Assembly (NCBI RefSeq): GCF_003660455.1 | Contig: NZ_QZVR01000019.1 | Location: 53,966 to 117,965 of the forward strand | Source of the DNA: Nocardioides ferulae | Lineage (GTDB): Bacteria > Actinomycetota > Actinomycetes > Propionibacteriales > Nocardioidaceae | DNA length: 64,000 nucleotides | Reading direction: 5' to 3' | Notes under the pieces: generated by a model | The model's database searches: none | Told to the model about the DNA's origin: nothing | Seen by the model: the letters and a program-made list of their open reading frames with translations, nothing else | Translations under genes and position numbers: made by a program | In this document: positions 49,768 through 56,998 of the stretch, piece after piece | Numbering within the stretch: the first letter of the stretch is position 1 | Layout: each line of letters begins with the position of its first letter

Positions 49768-50745
49768 TCAGACGGTGAGCACGATCTTGCCGATGTGGCC
49801 GCTGTCGGCCATCAGCCGGTGTGCGTCGGCGACCTGCTCCAGCGGCATCGTGCCGTGCACGACCGGCCGCACCCGCCCCTCGGCGACCAGCGGCCAGACG
49901 TGCTCGACGACCGAGGCGCAGATGGCCGCCTTCTCGCCGACCGGTCGCGCCCGCAGTGAGGTCGCGATGACCGCTCCGCGCTTGGCCAGCAGCCGGGCGA
50001 TGTCGAGCTCGCCCTTGGTGCCGCCCTGCATGCCGATGATCACCAGCCGGCCCTCGGTGGCGAGCGCCTCGACGTTGCGGGGGAGGTACTTCGCGCCCAT
50101 GTTGTCGAGGATCACGTCGGCGCCGCGCCCGTCGGTGGCCGCCGCCACCTCCGCGACGAAGTCCTGCTCGCGGTAGTCGATGGTCACCTCCGCGCCCAGC
50201 GCGGCGCATGCCTCGAGCTTCTCGGCGGAACCCGCGGTGGTGATCACCCGTGACCCGAGGGCCGCCGCGAGCTGGATCGCGAGCGTGCCGATCCCGCCGG
50301 CGCCACCGTGCACCAGCAGGGTCTCGCCGGGCTGGAGGGCGGCGACCATGAAGACGTTGGACCAGACCGTGCAGGCGACCTCGGGCAGCGCCGCCGCGGT
50401 GACCAGGTCGACGCCGGCGGGCACCGGCATCAGCTGGCCCGCAGGCACCGCGACCTGTGAGGCGTAGCCGCCGCCCGCGAGCAGCGCGCAGACCTGGTCG
50501 CCGACCGACCAGCCGGTGACGCCCTCGCCGAGCGCGGCGATGGTGCCGCTGCACTCCAGCCCGATCACCTCCGAGGCCCCGGGCGGGGGTGGGTAGAACC
50601 CCTGACGCTGCAGCAGGTCGGCCCGGTTCACCGCGGTGGCGGCGGTGTCGACGAGCACCTCGCCGGGGCCAGGTTGCAGGTCGGGGACCTCGGCGACGGA
50701 CAGGATCTCGGGACCGCCGGTCCCGTCGGCGATGACGGCGCGCAT
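49768..50745 (-). CDS. NAD(P)H-quinone oxidoreductase, PIG3/MDR type
   Basis: A 325-residue zinc-free medium-chain dehydrogenase: N-terminal MRAVIADGTGGPEIL, NRADLLQRQGFYPPPPGASEVIGLECSG (PIG3 signature), and the NADPH loop LVHGGAGGIGTLAIQLA. The zinc-ligand cysteines of alcohol dehydrogenases are absent. Start chosen at ATG 50745, the conserved N-terminus; a longer reading to 50778 adds unsupported residues. Reduces quinones or conjugated ketones with NADPH. Confidence 0.92.
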   Translation of the reverse strand: MRAVIADGTGGPEILSVAEVPDLQPGPGEVLVDTAATAVNRADLLQRQGFYPPPPGASEVIGLECSGTIAALGEGVTGWSVGDQVCALLAGGGYASQVAVPAGQLMPVPAGVDLVTAAALPEVACTVWSNVFMVAALQPGETLLVHGGAGGIGTLAIQLAAALGSRVITTAGSAEKLEACAALGAEVTIDYREQDFVAEVAAATDGRGADVILDNMGAKYLPRNVEALATEGRLVIIGMQGGTKGELDIARLLAKRGAVIATSLRARPVGEKAAICASVVEHVWPLVAEGRVRPVVHGTMPLEQVADAHRLMADSGHIGKIVLTV

Positions 50746-50790
50746 GCCGGTCACCTTAGGGCGTGGCTCCCAGGCCACCCCGGGCGATGG

Positions 50791-51114
50791 TCAGTCGTCG
50801 AACCGGTCTCCGGTGTGGTCGACACCGCTGTCGTCGGGGACCTCGTCGTCCACGTCGATGGGGTCGGGCGCGTTCGCGGGGCGGTCCCACTGCTCGGCGA
50901 GCGCCTGCGCGCGCGCTGCCAAGGCCTCGACGGTCTCCGGGTCGGCGTCACGCGCGCCGGCGGCGTAGCCGAGGAGGTAGGCGGTCACCGGTGCGGCCGG
51001 ACGCTCGACGTTCTCCGCGGCGGCCTTGGTGAGGTCGCTCAGGAGCCCCTCGTCCACTTCGGTGTCGATGTCGAGGACGTCGCTCAGCTCGTCGATCCAG
51101 TCGTGCAGGTTCAC
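50791..51114 (-). CDS. DUF6457 domain protein (MobA-associated)
   Basis: A 107-residue helical protein beginning VNLHDWIDELSDVLDIDTEVD, with ALLSDLTKAAAENVERPAAPVTAYLLGYAAGA-type core characteristic of DUF6457. This domain is often fused to, or encoded beside, molybdopterin guanylyltransferase in actinobacteria; here mobA is the neighbour upstream on the same strand. I use GTG 51114. The acidic C-terminus (IDVDDEVPDDSGVDHTGDRFDD) is not part of the domain. Function unknown. Confidence 0.82.
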   Translation of the reverse strand: MNLHDWIDELSDVLDIDTEVDEGLLSDLTKAAAENVERPAAPVTAYLLGYAAGARDADPETVEALAARAQALAEQWDRPANAPDPIDVDDEVPDDSGVDHTGDRFDD

Positions 51115-51197
51115 GAGGCCAGACTCGCACAACCACCGCCCGGCCCGGCAACCGATCCCGCCCTCGGCTTGATGAGACGACGCTCACCCACGCTCGC

Positions 51198-51770
51198 TCA
51201 CTGGAGGTCGCGCAGATCCGTCCAGGTGTCGACGTCGCGGTGCTCCCGGCCGGCCGCGGCGACCTCGGCGAGGTCCAGCCCGGCGAGCAGCCGGTGCAGC
51301 GGCATCCCGTGCTGGCCCTCGCGGTCGGGCCGCACCGCGTCCAGCCGACCCCGGTCGACGACCAACGCGAGCTGGCGCCTCCCGTCGGGCGCCACCAGCA
51401 CCGCCCCGTCGTGGCCGGGCGTGGCCTCGTGCAGCCGCCGGAACGTCGCCGCCGTGAGGAACGGCATGTCGACCGCGAGCACCGCGACGGTGACCGGCCG
51501 CCGCAGCAGCGCGTCGACGCCGGTCAACAGCCCGGCCACCGGGCCACCGTGGCGGGGGTCCTCACGAGTGAACGTGACCGGGCGGTCTGTGGGCACCGGG
51601 TCGCCGACCACGACCACCTCCACCGCGTCGATCACCGCGTCGAGGGCGTGCGCGAGCAGGGTGCGCCCGGCCAGCTCGATCGCGGCCTTGTCGACGCCGT
51701 CCAGGCGCGCAGCCGTGCCACCGGCCAACACCACGGCGGCGTACCCCGTGGCACCGGGAGAGAGTTCCAC
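51198..51770 (-). CDS. mobA: Molybdenum cofactor guanylyltransferase
   Basis: A 190-residue nucleotidyltransferase: the signature AVVLAGGTAARLDGVDKAAIELAGRTLLAH (LAGGxxxRxxxxK variant), EDPRHGGPVAGLLTGVDAL and AVDMPFLTAATFRRL. It attaches GMP to molybdopterin. GTG 51770 is chosen because it places the motif 14 residues from the start; upstream reading runs into the divergent amidase gene. Followed by a DUF6457 gene, its usual companion. Confidence 0.88.
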   Translation of the reverse strand: MELSPGATGYAAVVLAGGTAARLDGVDKAAIELAGRTLLAHALDAVIDAVEVVVVGDPVPTDRPVTFTREDPRHGGPVAGLLTGVDALLRRPVTVAVLAVDMPFLTAATFRRLHEATPGHDGAVLVAPDGRRQLALVVDRGRLDAVRPDREGQHGMPLHRLLAGLDLAEVAAAGREHRDVDTWTDLRDLQ

Positions 51771-51827
51771 CGGCTCAGTCTCGCACCGCGGCCGCGGTGC
51801 GTGGGCAGGGCACGGCACACTGGGCCC

Positions 51828-52637
51828 ATGACCGGGCCCACGACCACGACGCAGGCGTCCTCGCGCCCGGCCGGCTCCGCTCTCCGGGTGGCCGCGGTCC
51901 AGGCGGCGTCCGGGCTGGACCCGGCCGAGAACCGGGCCCGGCTGGCCGACCTCTGCCCCGACGCGACCGACCTCGTCGTGCTCCCCGAGGCGTTCGCCCG
52001 CGACTTCGGCGAGGCGGGCTCCGACGTGAGCGGCCACGCCGAGCCGTTGGGCGGGCCGTTCGACGCCGAGCTCGAGGCGGTGGCCACGGCCCGCGACACC
52101 ACGGTGGTGGCCGGCATGTTCGAGACCGGCGCCGACCCGGCCCGGCCGTTCAACACGCTGCTGGTGCGCGGCGCCGCCCGCGCGGCGTACCGCAAGGTGC
52201 ACCTCTACGACTCCTTCGGCTACCGCGAGTCCAACCGGCTGACCGCGGGTGACCCCGACCCGGTCGTGGTGGAGGTCGGGGGCTTCGCGGTCGGGCTGAT
52301 GACCTGCTACGACCTGCGGTTCCCCGAGCTGGCGCGGGCACTGGTCGATCGGGGAGCCGAGGTGCTGGTGGTCCCGGCGGCCTGGGTCGCCGGTCCGCGC
52401 AAGGTCGACCACTGGCGCACGCTGGTGCGGGCCCGGGCGATCGAGAACACGGTCTTCGTGGTGGCGGCTGGCCAGCCGGGGCCGCGCTACACCGGCCATT
52501 CCATGGTCGTCGACCCGCTCGGCGACGTGCTCGCGGAGGCCGGCGACGGGCCGGCCACCGTGACCGCGACGTTGACCCGCGAGGCGCTGGTCACGGCCCG
52601 GCGCACCAACCCTTCGCTGGCCAACCGGCGACTGTAA
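51828..52637 (+). CDS. Carbon-nitrogen hydrolase (nitrilase superfamily, Nit/omega-amidase-like)
   Basis: A 269-residue amidase with the Glu-Lys-Cys triad: Glu54 in VVLPEAFA, Lys123 in YRKVHLYDSF and Cys160 in GLMTCYDLRFPEL. The sequence around the triad resembles Nit1/Nit2 proteins that hydrolyse deaminated glutathione or alpha-keto acid amides. No signal peptide. ATG 51828; followed by a membrane protein gene after 11 bp. Confidence 0.92.
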   Translation: MTGPTTTTQASSRPAGSALRVAAVQAASGLDPAENRARLADLCPDATDLVVLPEAFARDFGEAGSDVSGHAEPLGGPFDAELEAVATARDTTVVAGMFETGADPARPFNTLLVRGAARAAYRKVHLYDSFGYRESNRLTAGDPDPVVVEVGGFAVGLMTCYDLRFPELARALVDRGAEVLVVPAAWVAGPRKVDHWRTLVRARAIENTVFVVAAGQPGPRYTGHSMVVDPLGDVLAEAGDGPATVTATLTREALVTARRTNPSLANRRL

Positions 52638-52648
52638 CCTTCAGCGTC

Positions 52649-53710
52649 GTGCCTCGCTCCCGTCCCCGACGCCGCGCCGAGAAGCCGCCGCCGGTGTGGC
52701 GGCGCTGGCGGGACCGGTCGACGGCGCGGGCCGAGGCGTTCGCCGGCTCCCGCGCGGCCGTGGTCGTGTGGTCGGTCGTCGTCGCCCTCGGCACGGCGGC
52801 ACTGGTGGCCCGGATGGTGCCGGTCGGGCCCGAGCTGCTCGGCGGCGCGGGCGCGGTCACGGTGGCGACGGCCTACACGGTCGCGCTCGCCGCACGGGGC
52901 GGTGGCCGACCGGTGGTGTTCGGCGCGCTCGCGCTCACGCTCGGCGTCGCGGTGCTGGTCGTGGATCGCGACGCGCTGCGCTCCGGCGCGGCCGTGCTCA
53001 CCTGCTCGGTCAGCGCCGTGCTGGCGGTGATGGTCACGGTGCCGGCGGTGCGGTTCTGGCAGGCCGCCCGCGAGTGCACGGTGGCGGTGCTGGTCGCGGC
53101 GGTCGGGGCGCTCGCCACGGTCGGGTTCGAGCCCGCGCTCACCCTGGCCCGCTTCGAGCACGTCACCCTCGCGCTGTCGCTCGGCTGGGCGCTGGTCACC
53201 GTCCACCAGCTCGGCGCCGGGCTGCACGGCCTCGGTCGCCGCGGCCTGATCGCGGTGGTCGTCGGCAGCCTCGCGCTGGCGGTGATCGTCGCCTACGCCG
53301 AGCTGCTGCGCCGCTACGGCACCCCCGGGCTCACCGGTCGTCTCTTCGACGGTGTGGTCTGGAGCCGGGAGAACCTGGGGGCGTTCCCCCGCCCGATCGA
53401 GGCCCTGGTGGGGGTCCCCGCGTTGGCGTGGGGCTGCCATATGCGGGCCCGGCGCCGGCAGGGCTGGTGGGTGTGCGCGTTCGGGGTGGCGGCGGCGACC
53501 CCGGTGGCCAACGCGTTGGTCAACCCCGGCATCACCCGGGTCGAGGCGGCACTCTCGGTCGGCTACGGGCTGGTCGTCGGTCTGTTCATCGGCTACCTGC
53601 TGATCCGGCTCGACCTGGCGGTGTCCGGGTCGCGTGGCCGCCGCTCGCGCCGGGCCGAGGAGGCCGCGGCCGTCCGGCCCGAGCCACCCCGGCACCACGC
53701 ACTGGCCTGA
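52649..53710 (+). CDS. Multi-pass membrane protein, function unknown
   Basis: A 353-residue protein with a basic N-terminus (MPRSRPRRRAEKPPPVWRRWRDR) and about eight hydrophobic helices, ending in an Arg/Glu-rich cytoplasmic tail. No transport or enzyme motif is recognised; a large extracellular loop (AYAELLRRYGTPGLTGRLFDGVVWSRENLGAFPRPIEAL) lies between helices 6 and 7. It may be an actinobacterial membrane protein of unknown role. GTG start 52649. Confidence 0.78.
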   Translation: MPRSRPRRRAEKPPPVWRRWRDRSTARAEAFAGSRAAVVVWSVVVALGTAALVARMVPVGPELLGGAGAVTVATAYTVALAARGGGRPVVFGALALTLGVAVLVVDRDALRSGAAVLTCSVSAVLAVMVTVPAVRFWQAARECTVAVLVAAVGALATVGFEPALTLARFEHVTLALSLGWALVTVHQLGAGLHGLGRRGLIAVVVGSLALAVIVAYAELLRRYGTPGLTGRLFDGVVWSRENLGAFPRPIEALVGVPALAWGCHMRARRRQGWWVCAFGVAAATPVANALVNPGITRVEAALSVGYGLVVGLFIGYLLIRLDLAVSGSRGRRSRRAEEAAAVRPEPPRHHALA

Positions 53711-53768
53711 GAGCACCCACCGCGCCGGCCGTTCGGCGTACCTCGCGGTAACGGCTAGGTTCGCATCC

Positions 53769-54008
53769 ATGGCACGCGCGCAGCACACCGAGATGGTCGC
53801 GGAGATGGTCGCGAACGTGCTGGTGGTGACGGTCGCGCCCGGCGACCGGGTCGAGGTGGGCGACACGGTGGCGCTGCTGGAGTCGATGAAGATGGAGATC
53901 CCGGTGATCGCCGAGGCGGCCGGCACGGTCAGCGCGGTCAAGGTCGCCGCCGGCGACGTCGTGCAGGAGGGCGACGTGCTGGTGCAGCTGGAGCCCACCC
54001 GGATGTGA
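53769..54008 (+). CDS. Small biotin/lipoyl-binding carrier protein
   Basis: A 79-residue stand-alone biotinyl domain: NVLVVTVAPGDRVEVGDTVALLESMKMEIPVIAEAAGTVSAVKVAAGDVVQ with biotinylation Lys41 in ESMKME. Such short BCCP-like proteins in actinobacteria serve as separate carriers for acyl-CoA carboxylases; the partner is not adjacent. Preceded by ATG 53769; lies 8 bp from the 3' end of the tRNA-Ser gene on the other strand. Confidence 0.92.
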   Translation: MARAQHTEMVAEMVANVLVVTVAPGDRVEVGDTVALLESMKMEIPVIAEAAGTVSAVKVAAGDVVQEGDVLVQLEPTRM

Positions 54009-54013
54009 GCCAC

Positions 54014-54101
54014 TGGCAGAGGGGGCGGGATTCGAACCCGCGGTAGGTCTCCCTACGACCGCTTTCAAGGCGGTTCCGATAGGCCACTCCGGCACCCCTC
54101 C
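54014..54101 (-). tRNA. tRNA-Ser (anticodon UGA)
   Basis: Read on the minus strand: acceptor GGAGGGG pairs with CCCCTCT (one G-U), anticodon stem-loop CCGCC-TTGAAA-GCGG gives anticodon TGA, long class II variable arm GTAGGGAGACCTAC, T arm GCGGGTTCGAATCCCGC, discriminator G and encoded CCA (54014-54016). Class II structure fits serine. Confidence 0.96.
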
Positions 54102-54154
54102 GTGGGACCGGGCGGCGAGGCCCGGCTCCACGCAGGGGAGTCTAAGCCGACCGC

Positions 54155-54625
54155 CTACTCGGAGCCGCCCAGCTCGAGCTCGATCTCGTCGTAGGCGAGG
54201 TCGCGCACCCGCTGGGCGTGGTGCACCAGGTCGAAGCTGAGGCGGAGCACCTCGTGGCGCAGCTGCCGCGGATCGCCCTCGTCGACCAGTACGCCGGCCA
54301 GGGTCCGAACCCGGGCCAGCAGTGCGGCTCGCTGGCGCAGGACGCTGCCGCCACGGGCCGCCAGCCAGGTGCCCGCGGCAGGGTCGGCCTCGCGGGCCAA
54401 CAGCTCGTGGACGGCGCCGAGCCGGCGGCGCACCTCCCACCGCCACTGGCCGGACTCGGCGGCGCCGGTCGCGGGCCGGTCGAGCAGCTCGGCGAGCGCC
54501 GCGATCTGGGAGGGGGCCCCGGGGAGCAGGTCCGCGAGGAGCGCGCGGGCGGGTGCGGGCAGTGTGTCCGGATCGGGGACCGATCCCGTGCAGCCGCTGG
54601 CCTGGAACGTCATGTCAGTGGTCAT
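54155..54625 (-). CDS. Hypothetical helical protein
   Basis: A 156-residue protein from ATG 54625, which follows an excellent ribosome site (CAGGAGGTCGCC); this decides the start against the longer open frame. Residues 25-156 are predicted all-helical (LPAPARALLADLLPGAPSQIAALAELL; ELLAREADPAAGTWLAARGGSVLRQRAALLARVRTLAGVL). No domain or motif recognised. It lies between the tRNA-Ser(UGA) gene and a divergent PH-domain gene. Confidence 0.75.
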   Translation of the reverse strand: MTTDMTFQASGCTGSVPDPDTLPAPARALLADLLPGAPSQIAALAELLDRPATGAAESGQWRWEVRRRLGAVHELLAREADPAAGTWLAARGGSVLRQRAALLARVRTLAGVLVDEGDPRQLRHEVLRLSFDLVHHAQRVRDLAYDEIELELGGSE

Positions 54626-54741
54626 GGCGACCTCCTGGGCTGGGCACGGCGCGCGCCGGTTCTCCCGAGTGTGACCCCCGGAACGGCTCGCGGCAAGGGT
54701 GGGTGACCTGGCCGACAGGGCGGTCTTGTTCAATCTGGGGT

Positions 54742-55230
54742 ATGCCCGCTGTCCCCGACTCCACCTCAGGGCCCGATGCTCACCCCACCGACTATCGGAT
54801 GGCACCGCCGGTGGCCGCGCGCTTCGTCGGTGCCGCGCTGCTGCTGCTCGCGGTCGTGATGTTCGCGGCCACCGCGGTGGTCGCCGCCGCCGACCTCAAC
54901 GGCGACCTGCTGGTCGTCGTCCTGGTGCTGGGCGTGGCCGGCGTGCTCACCCTGGGCTGGTACCTGCGCTCGCGCGCGTACGTCGTCCGGTTCAGCGACG
55001 AGGGCTATCGGGTCCGGTTCGTGCGTGGCGCCGGCGTGCGCGAGGCGTCCTGGCGGCAGGTGCAGGAGGTGGTCACGGCCTCGCCGAACGGGATCCCGTG
55101 CGTGGTGTTGAGACTCGGCGACGACGGCGCCACGACCGTCCCCGTCGAGGCGCTCGCCGTGGATCGCGAGCAGTTCGTGCGGGAGCTGCGCGAGCGCCTG
55201 CGCAGGGGCAGCGGATCGCGCCCGCTGTGA
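54742..55230 (+). CDS. PH domain-containing membrane protein
   Basis: A 162-residue protein with two adjacent N-terminal membrane helices (FVGAALLLLAVVMFAATAVVAAA and LLVVVLVLGVAGVLTLGWYL) and a C-terminal bacterial PH-like beta-sandwich (YVVRFSDEGYRVRFVRGAGVREASWRQVQEV...CVVLRLGDDGATTVPVEAL) ending in a helix. Topology puts the PH domain in the cytoplasm. Role unknown. ATG 54742. Confidence 0.82.
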   Translation: MPAVPDSTSGPDAHPTDYRMAPPVAARFVGAALLLLAVVMFAATAVVAAADLNGDLLVVVLVLGVAGVLTLGWYLRSRAYVVRFSDEGYRVRFVRGAGVREASWRQVQEVVTASPNGIPCVVLRLGDDGATTVPVEALAVDREQFVRELRERLRRGSGSRPL

Positions 55231-55303
55231 GTCGCCGACCGGTCTCCGGGGTGCCTGATTGGTCGTGGCCCGGTCCGGCCTTGTAGCCTTGCTGCGCTGT
55301 CGA

Positions 55304-55397
55304 GGAGGCGTCGCCTAGTCCGGTCTATGGCGCCCGCCTGCTAAGCGGGTTTGGGGCTAAAACCCCATCGAGGGTTCAAATCCCTCCGCCTCCGCCA
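55304..55397 (+). tRNA. tRNA-Ser (anticodon GCU)
   Basis: Acceptor GGAGGCG pairs with CGCCTCC, anticodon stem CCGCC-TGCTAA-GCGG gives GCT, long variable arm TTTGGGGCTAAAACCCCAT, T arm GAGGGTTCAAATCCCTC, discriminator G, CCA encoded at 55395-55397. A strong hairpin terminator follows 2 bp later. Confidence 0.96.
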
Positions 55398-55399
55398 GC

Positions 55400-55433
55400 C
55401 ACCGGCCCCCATCCGCACGGATGGGGGCCGGTG
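55400..55433 (+). terminator. Intrinsic terminator of tRNA-Ser(GCU)
   Basis: Perfect inverted repeat CACCGGCCCCCATCCG / CGGATGGGGGCCGGTG (16 bp, 2-base centre) immediately after the tRNA. Confidence 0.85.
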
Positions 55434-55593
55434 CCGTTCCCGGCCCCGGCGCGGCCATGTCAGCGACTGGACTGCAGGAATGTGCAATGCAATTTCATGA
55501 GGCAGCCGTTCCCCCACGCGATCTCGGCAGGTGCTTGAAACTCATGTCAACAGGGCCCGCCCGCGGCCCGCAGGACTTCGAAGGTAGAGGACT

Positions 55594-55722
55594 ATGAACA
55601 TCGCACGGAAGGTTGCTATCGCACTCCTCGCTGGGACCATGAGCCTCGGCCTTCTCGGGATTTCCGCACCTGCCCACGCCGACACCACGTGGGGCTACCG
55701 CATCGTCAACGGCGGGAAGTGA
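55594..55722 (+). CDS. Small secreted peptide precursor (42 residues), candidate signalling peptide
   Basis: Not in obvious gene lists because of its size. ATG 55594 follows AAGGTAGAGGACT. The product has a textbook signal peptide: basic MNIARK, hydrophobic VAIALLAGTMSLGLLGIS, then APAHA with predicted cleavage after Ala29, leaving the 13-residue DTTWGYRIVNGGK. The coding stretch has lower GC than its neighbours. It has its own promoter-like region (55434-55593, AT-rich for this genome) and faces, across a shared terminator, a TrmB/LuxR-type regulator gene. By layout it may be a peptide signal sensed by that regulator; this is inference. No cysteines, so not a defensin-like toxin. Confidence 0.65.
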   Translation: MNIARKVAIALLAGTMSLGLLGISAPAHADTTWGYRIVNGGK

Positions 55723-55808
55723 CCGCCTGACGCCACCTGCTTCGAGACGAGGGCCCGACTCCCCCACTTGTCCGGTCCAGTGCCCATCCCCCGGCCCGTC
55801 TCGAACAC

Positions 55809-55842
55809 ACGAGGGCAGTGACCTGAGGGTCGCTGCCCTCGT
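55809..55842. terminator. Bidirectional terminator between peptide gene and regulator
   Basis: ACGAGGGCAGTGACC and GGTCGCTGCCCTCGT pair with a single mismatch around a TGAG loop, between two convergent genes. Confidence 0.8.
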
Positions 55843-55854
55843 GCTGTGTCCGGG

Positions 55855-56865
55855 TCACGCGTCGTCGTCGTGGGTGTCCTCGTTGCCGGACAGCCCCCGC
55901 TGGCCGATGGTGTAGCCGAGCTGGAATCGGGTCTCGGCCTCGAACTCCTCCTTCAGGTCGGCGACATAGCCGGCGTAGGTGCGGGGGCTGACCCCGAGCC
56001 GCTTGGCGGAGACCGGATCGGGGTGGCCCTCGATCAGCATCCGCAGCGTCATCGCGCGCTGCTCGGCGGCGATGTCCTTCATCAGGGAGATCTCGCGGCT
56101 GGTGAACGGCCGTGCGCGCTCCCAGCTGCGCTCGAAGACGTCGACCAGGTAGGCGACCACCGACGGCTCGCGGATCGCCAGGGCGACGCTGAGGTCCTCG
56201 CCGCTGGGGATCACCGCGACCCGCCGGTCGAAGACGATCATCCGGTTGAAGAACTCGTCGAGCGTGCGCACCTCTCCGCCGCGCGCCGTCACCTCGGCGA
56301 CGTACTGTCGGGTGGCGCTGCTGCGGCGGGCGCTGTGCTGGTAGAGCGTGCGGATCTTCGCGCCGCGCTCGAGCAGCGCGGTGTCGCGGAGGATGCCCGT
56401 GGGCAGTAGTCGCAGGTCGCGCCCGGTCTGCGGCTGCGCAGTGAGGGCCTCCTCTTGGCATTCCGCTGTCAGTGCTGCCAGGAACGGGTCGATGGCCTCG
56501 GCGTGCAGATAGGTGAACGGGCCGCGCTCGGAGGCCTGCGGCGCCCGCCGCCAGGCCTGCGTCACCGCGTCGAACGCGTGCGCCCAGCTCGAGGACTCCT
56601 CGATCAGGCGAGCCCCCTCCCGGCCGAGCGGGGTGATCACCCGTGCCTGGCTGCCGGTGGGGTCCTCGGCGACCCAGGTGTCGGTGTCGCGGTCGCGACG
56701 CAGCAGCCCGAGCCGCACCAGAAGGTCGAAGGCAGGGCGTTGCGGGGCGCCGTCGGCGAGTCGCTTGTCGTCGACGGGAAGCCCACCGGCGGTGAGCACC
56801 TCCTCGTAGAGCGCGCTCGCCTCCTGCTCGAAGAGCGCGCGCTCCTCCGGGCCGTACTCGGACAC
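55855..56865 (-). CDS. TrmB/LuxR-type transcriptional regulator
   Basis: A 336-residue regulator. N-terminus (EYGPEERALFEQEASALYEEVLTAGGL...FDLLVRLGLLRRD) is a TrmB-like winged helix; the middle (IRTLYQHSARRSSATRQYVAEVTARGGEVRTLDEFFNRMIVFDRRVAVIP) resembles the phospholipase-D-like ligand region of these proteins; the C-terminus (LRMLIEGHPDPVSAKRLGVSPRTYAGYVADLKEEF) is a LuxR-like helix-turn-helix. Start GTG 56865 is decided by AAAGGGGAG just upstream. Proteins of this make-up occur in Streptomyces and Nocardioides, often next to very short secreted-peptide genes, as seen here. Confidence 0.82.
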   Translation of the reverse strand: MSEYGPEERALFEQEASALYEEVLTAGGLPVDDKRLADGAPQRPAFDLLVRLGLLRRDRDTDTWVAEDPTGSQARVITPLGREGARLIEESSSWAHAFDAVTQAWRRAPQASERGPFTYLHAEAIDPFLAALTAECQEEALTAQPQTGRDLRLLPTGILRDTALLERGAKIRTLYQHSARRSSATRQYVAEVTARGGEVRTLDEFFNRMIVFDRRVAVIPSGEDLSVALAIREPSVVAYLVDVFERSWERARPFTSREISLMKDIAAEQRAMTLRMLIEGHPDPVSAKRLGVSPRTYAGYVADLKEEFEAETRFQLGYTIGQRGLSGNEDTHDDDA

Positions 56866-56928
56866 GACTCCCCTTTCGGCCTCCCCCGCGATCAGGACCC
56901 CGAGCACCGTCATGTTCCCACAGACGGC

Positions 56929-56963
56929 AGGAGGGCTCCGCCCACAGTGGACGAAGCCCTCCT
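56929..56963 (-). terminator. Intrinsic terminator after pckG
   Basis: AGGAGGGCT and AGCCCTCCT form a perfect 9-bp stem (17-base loop) about 36 bp downstream of the pckG stop on the minus strand. Confidence 0.6.
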
Positions 56964-56998
56964 GGCGATCGCGTCACAGCACGGACGCGACCGGTCGG

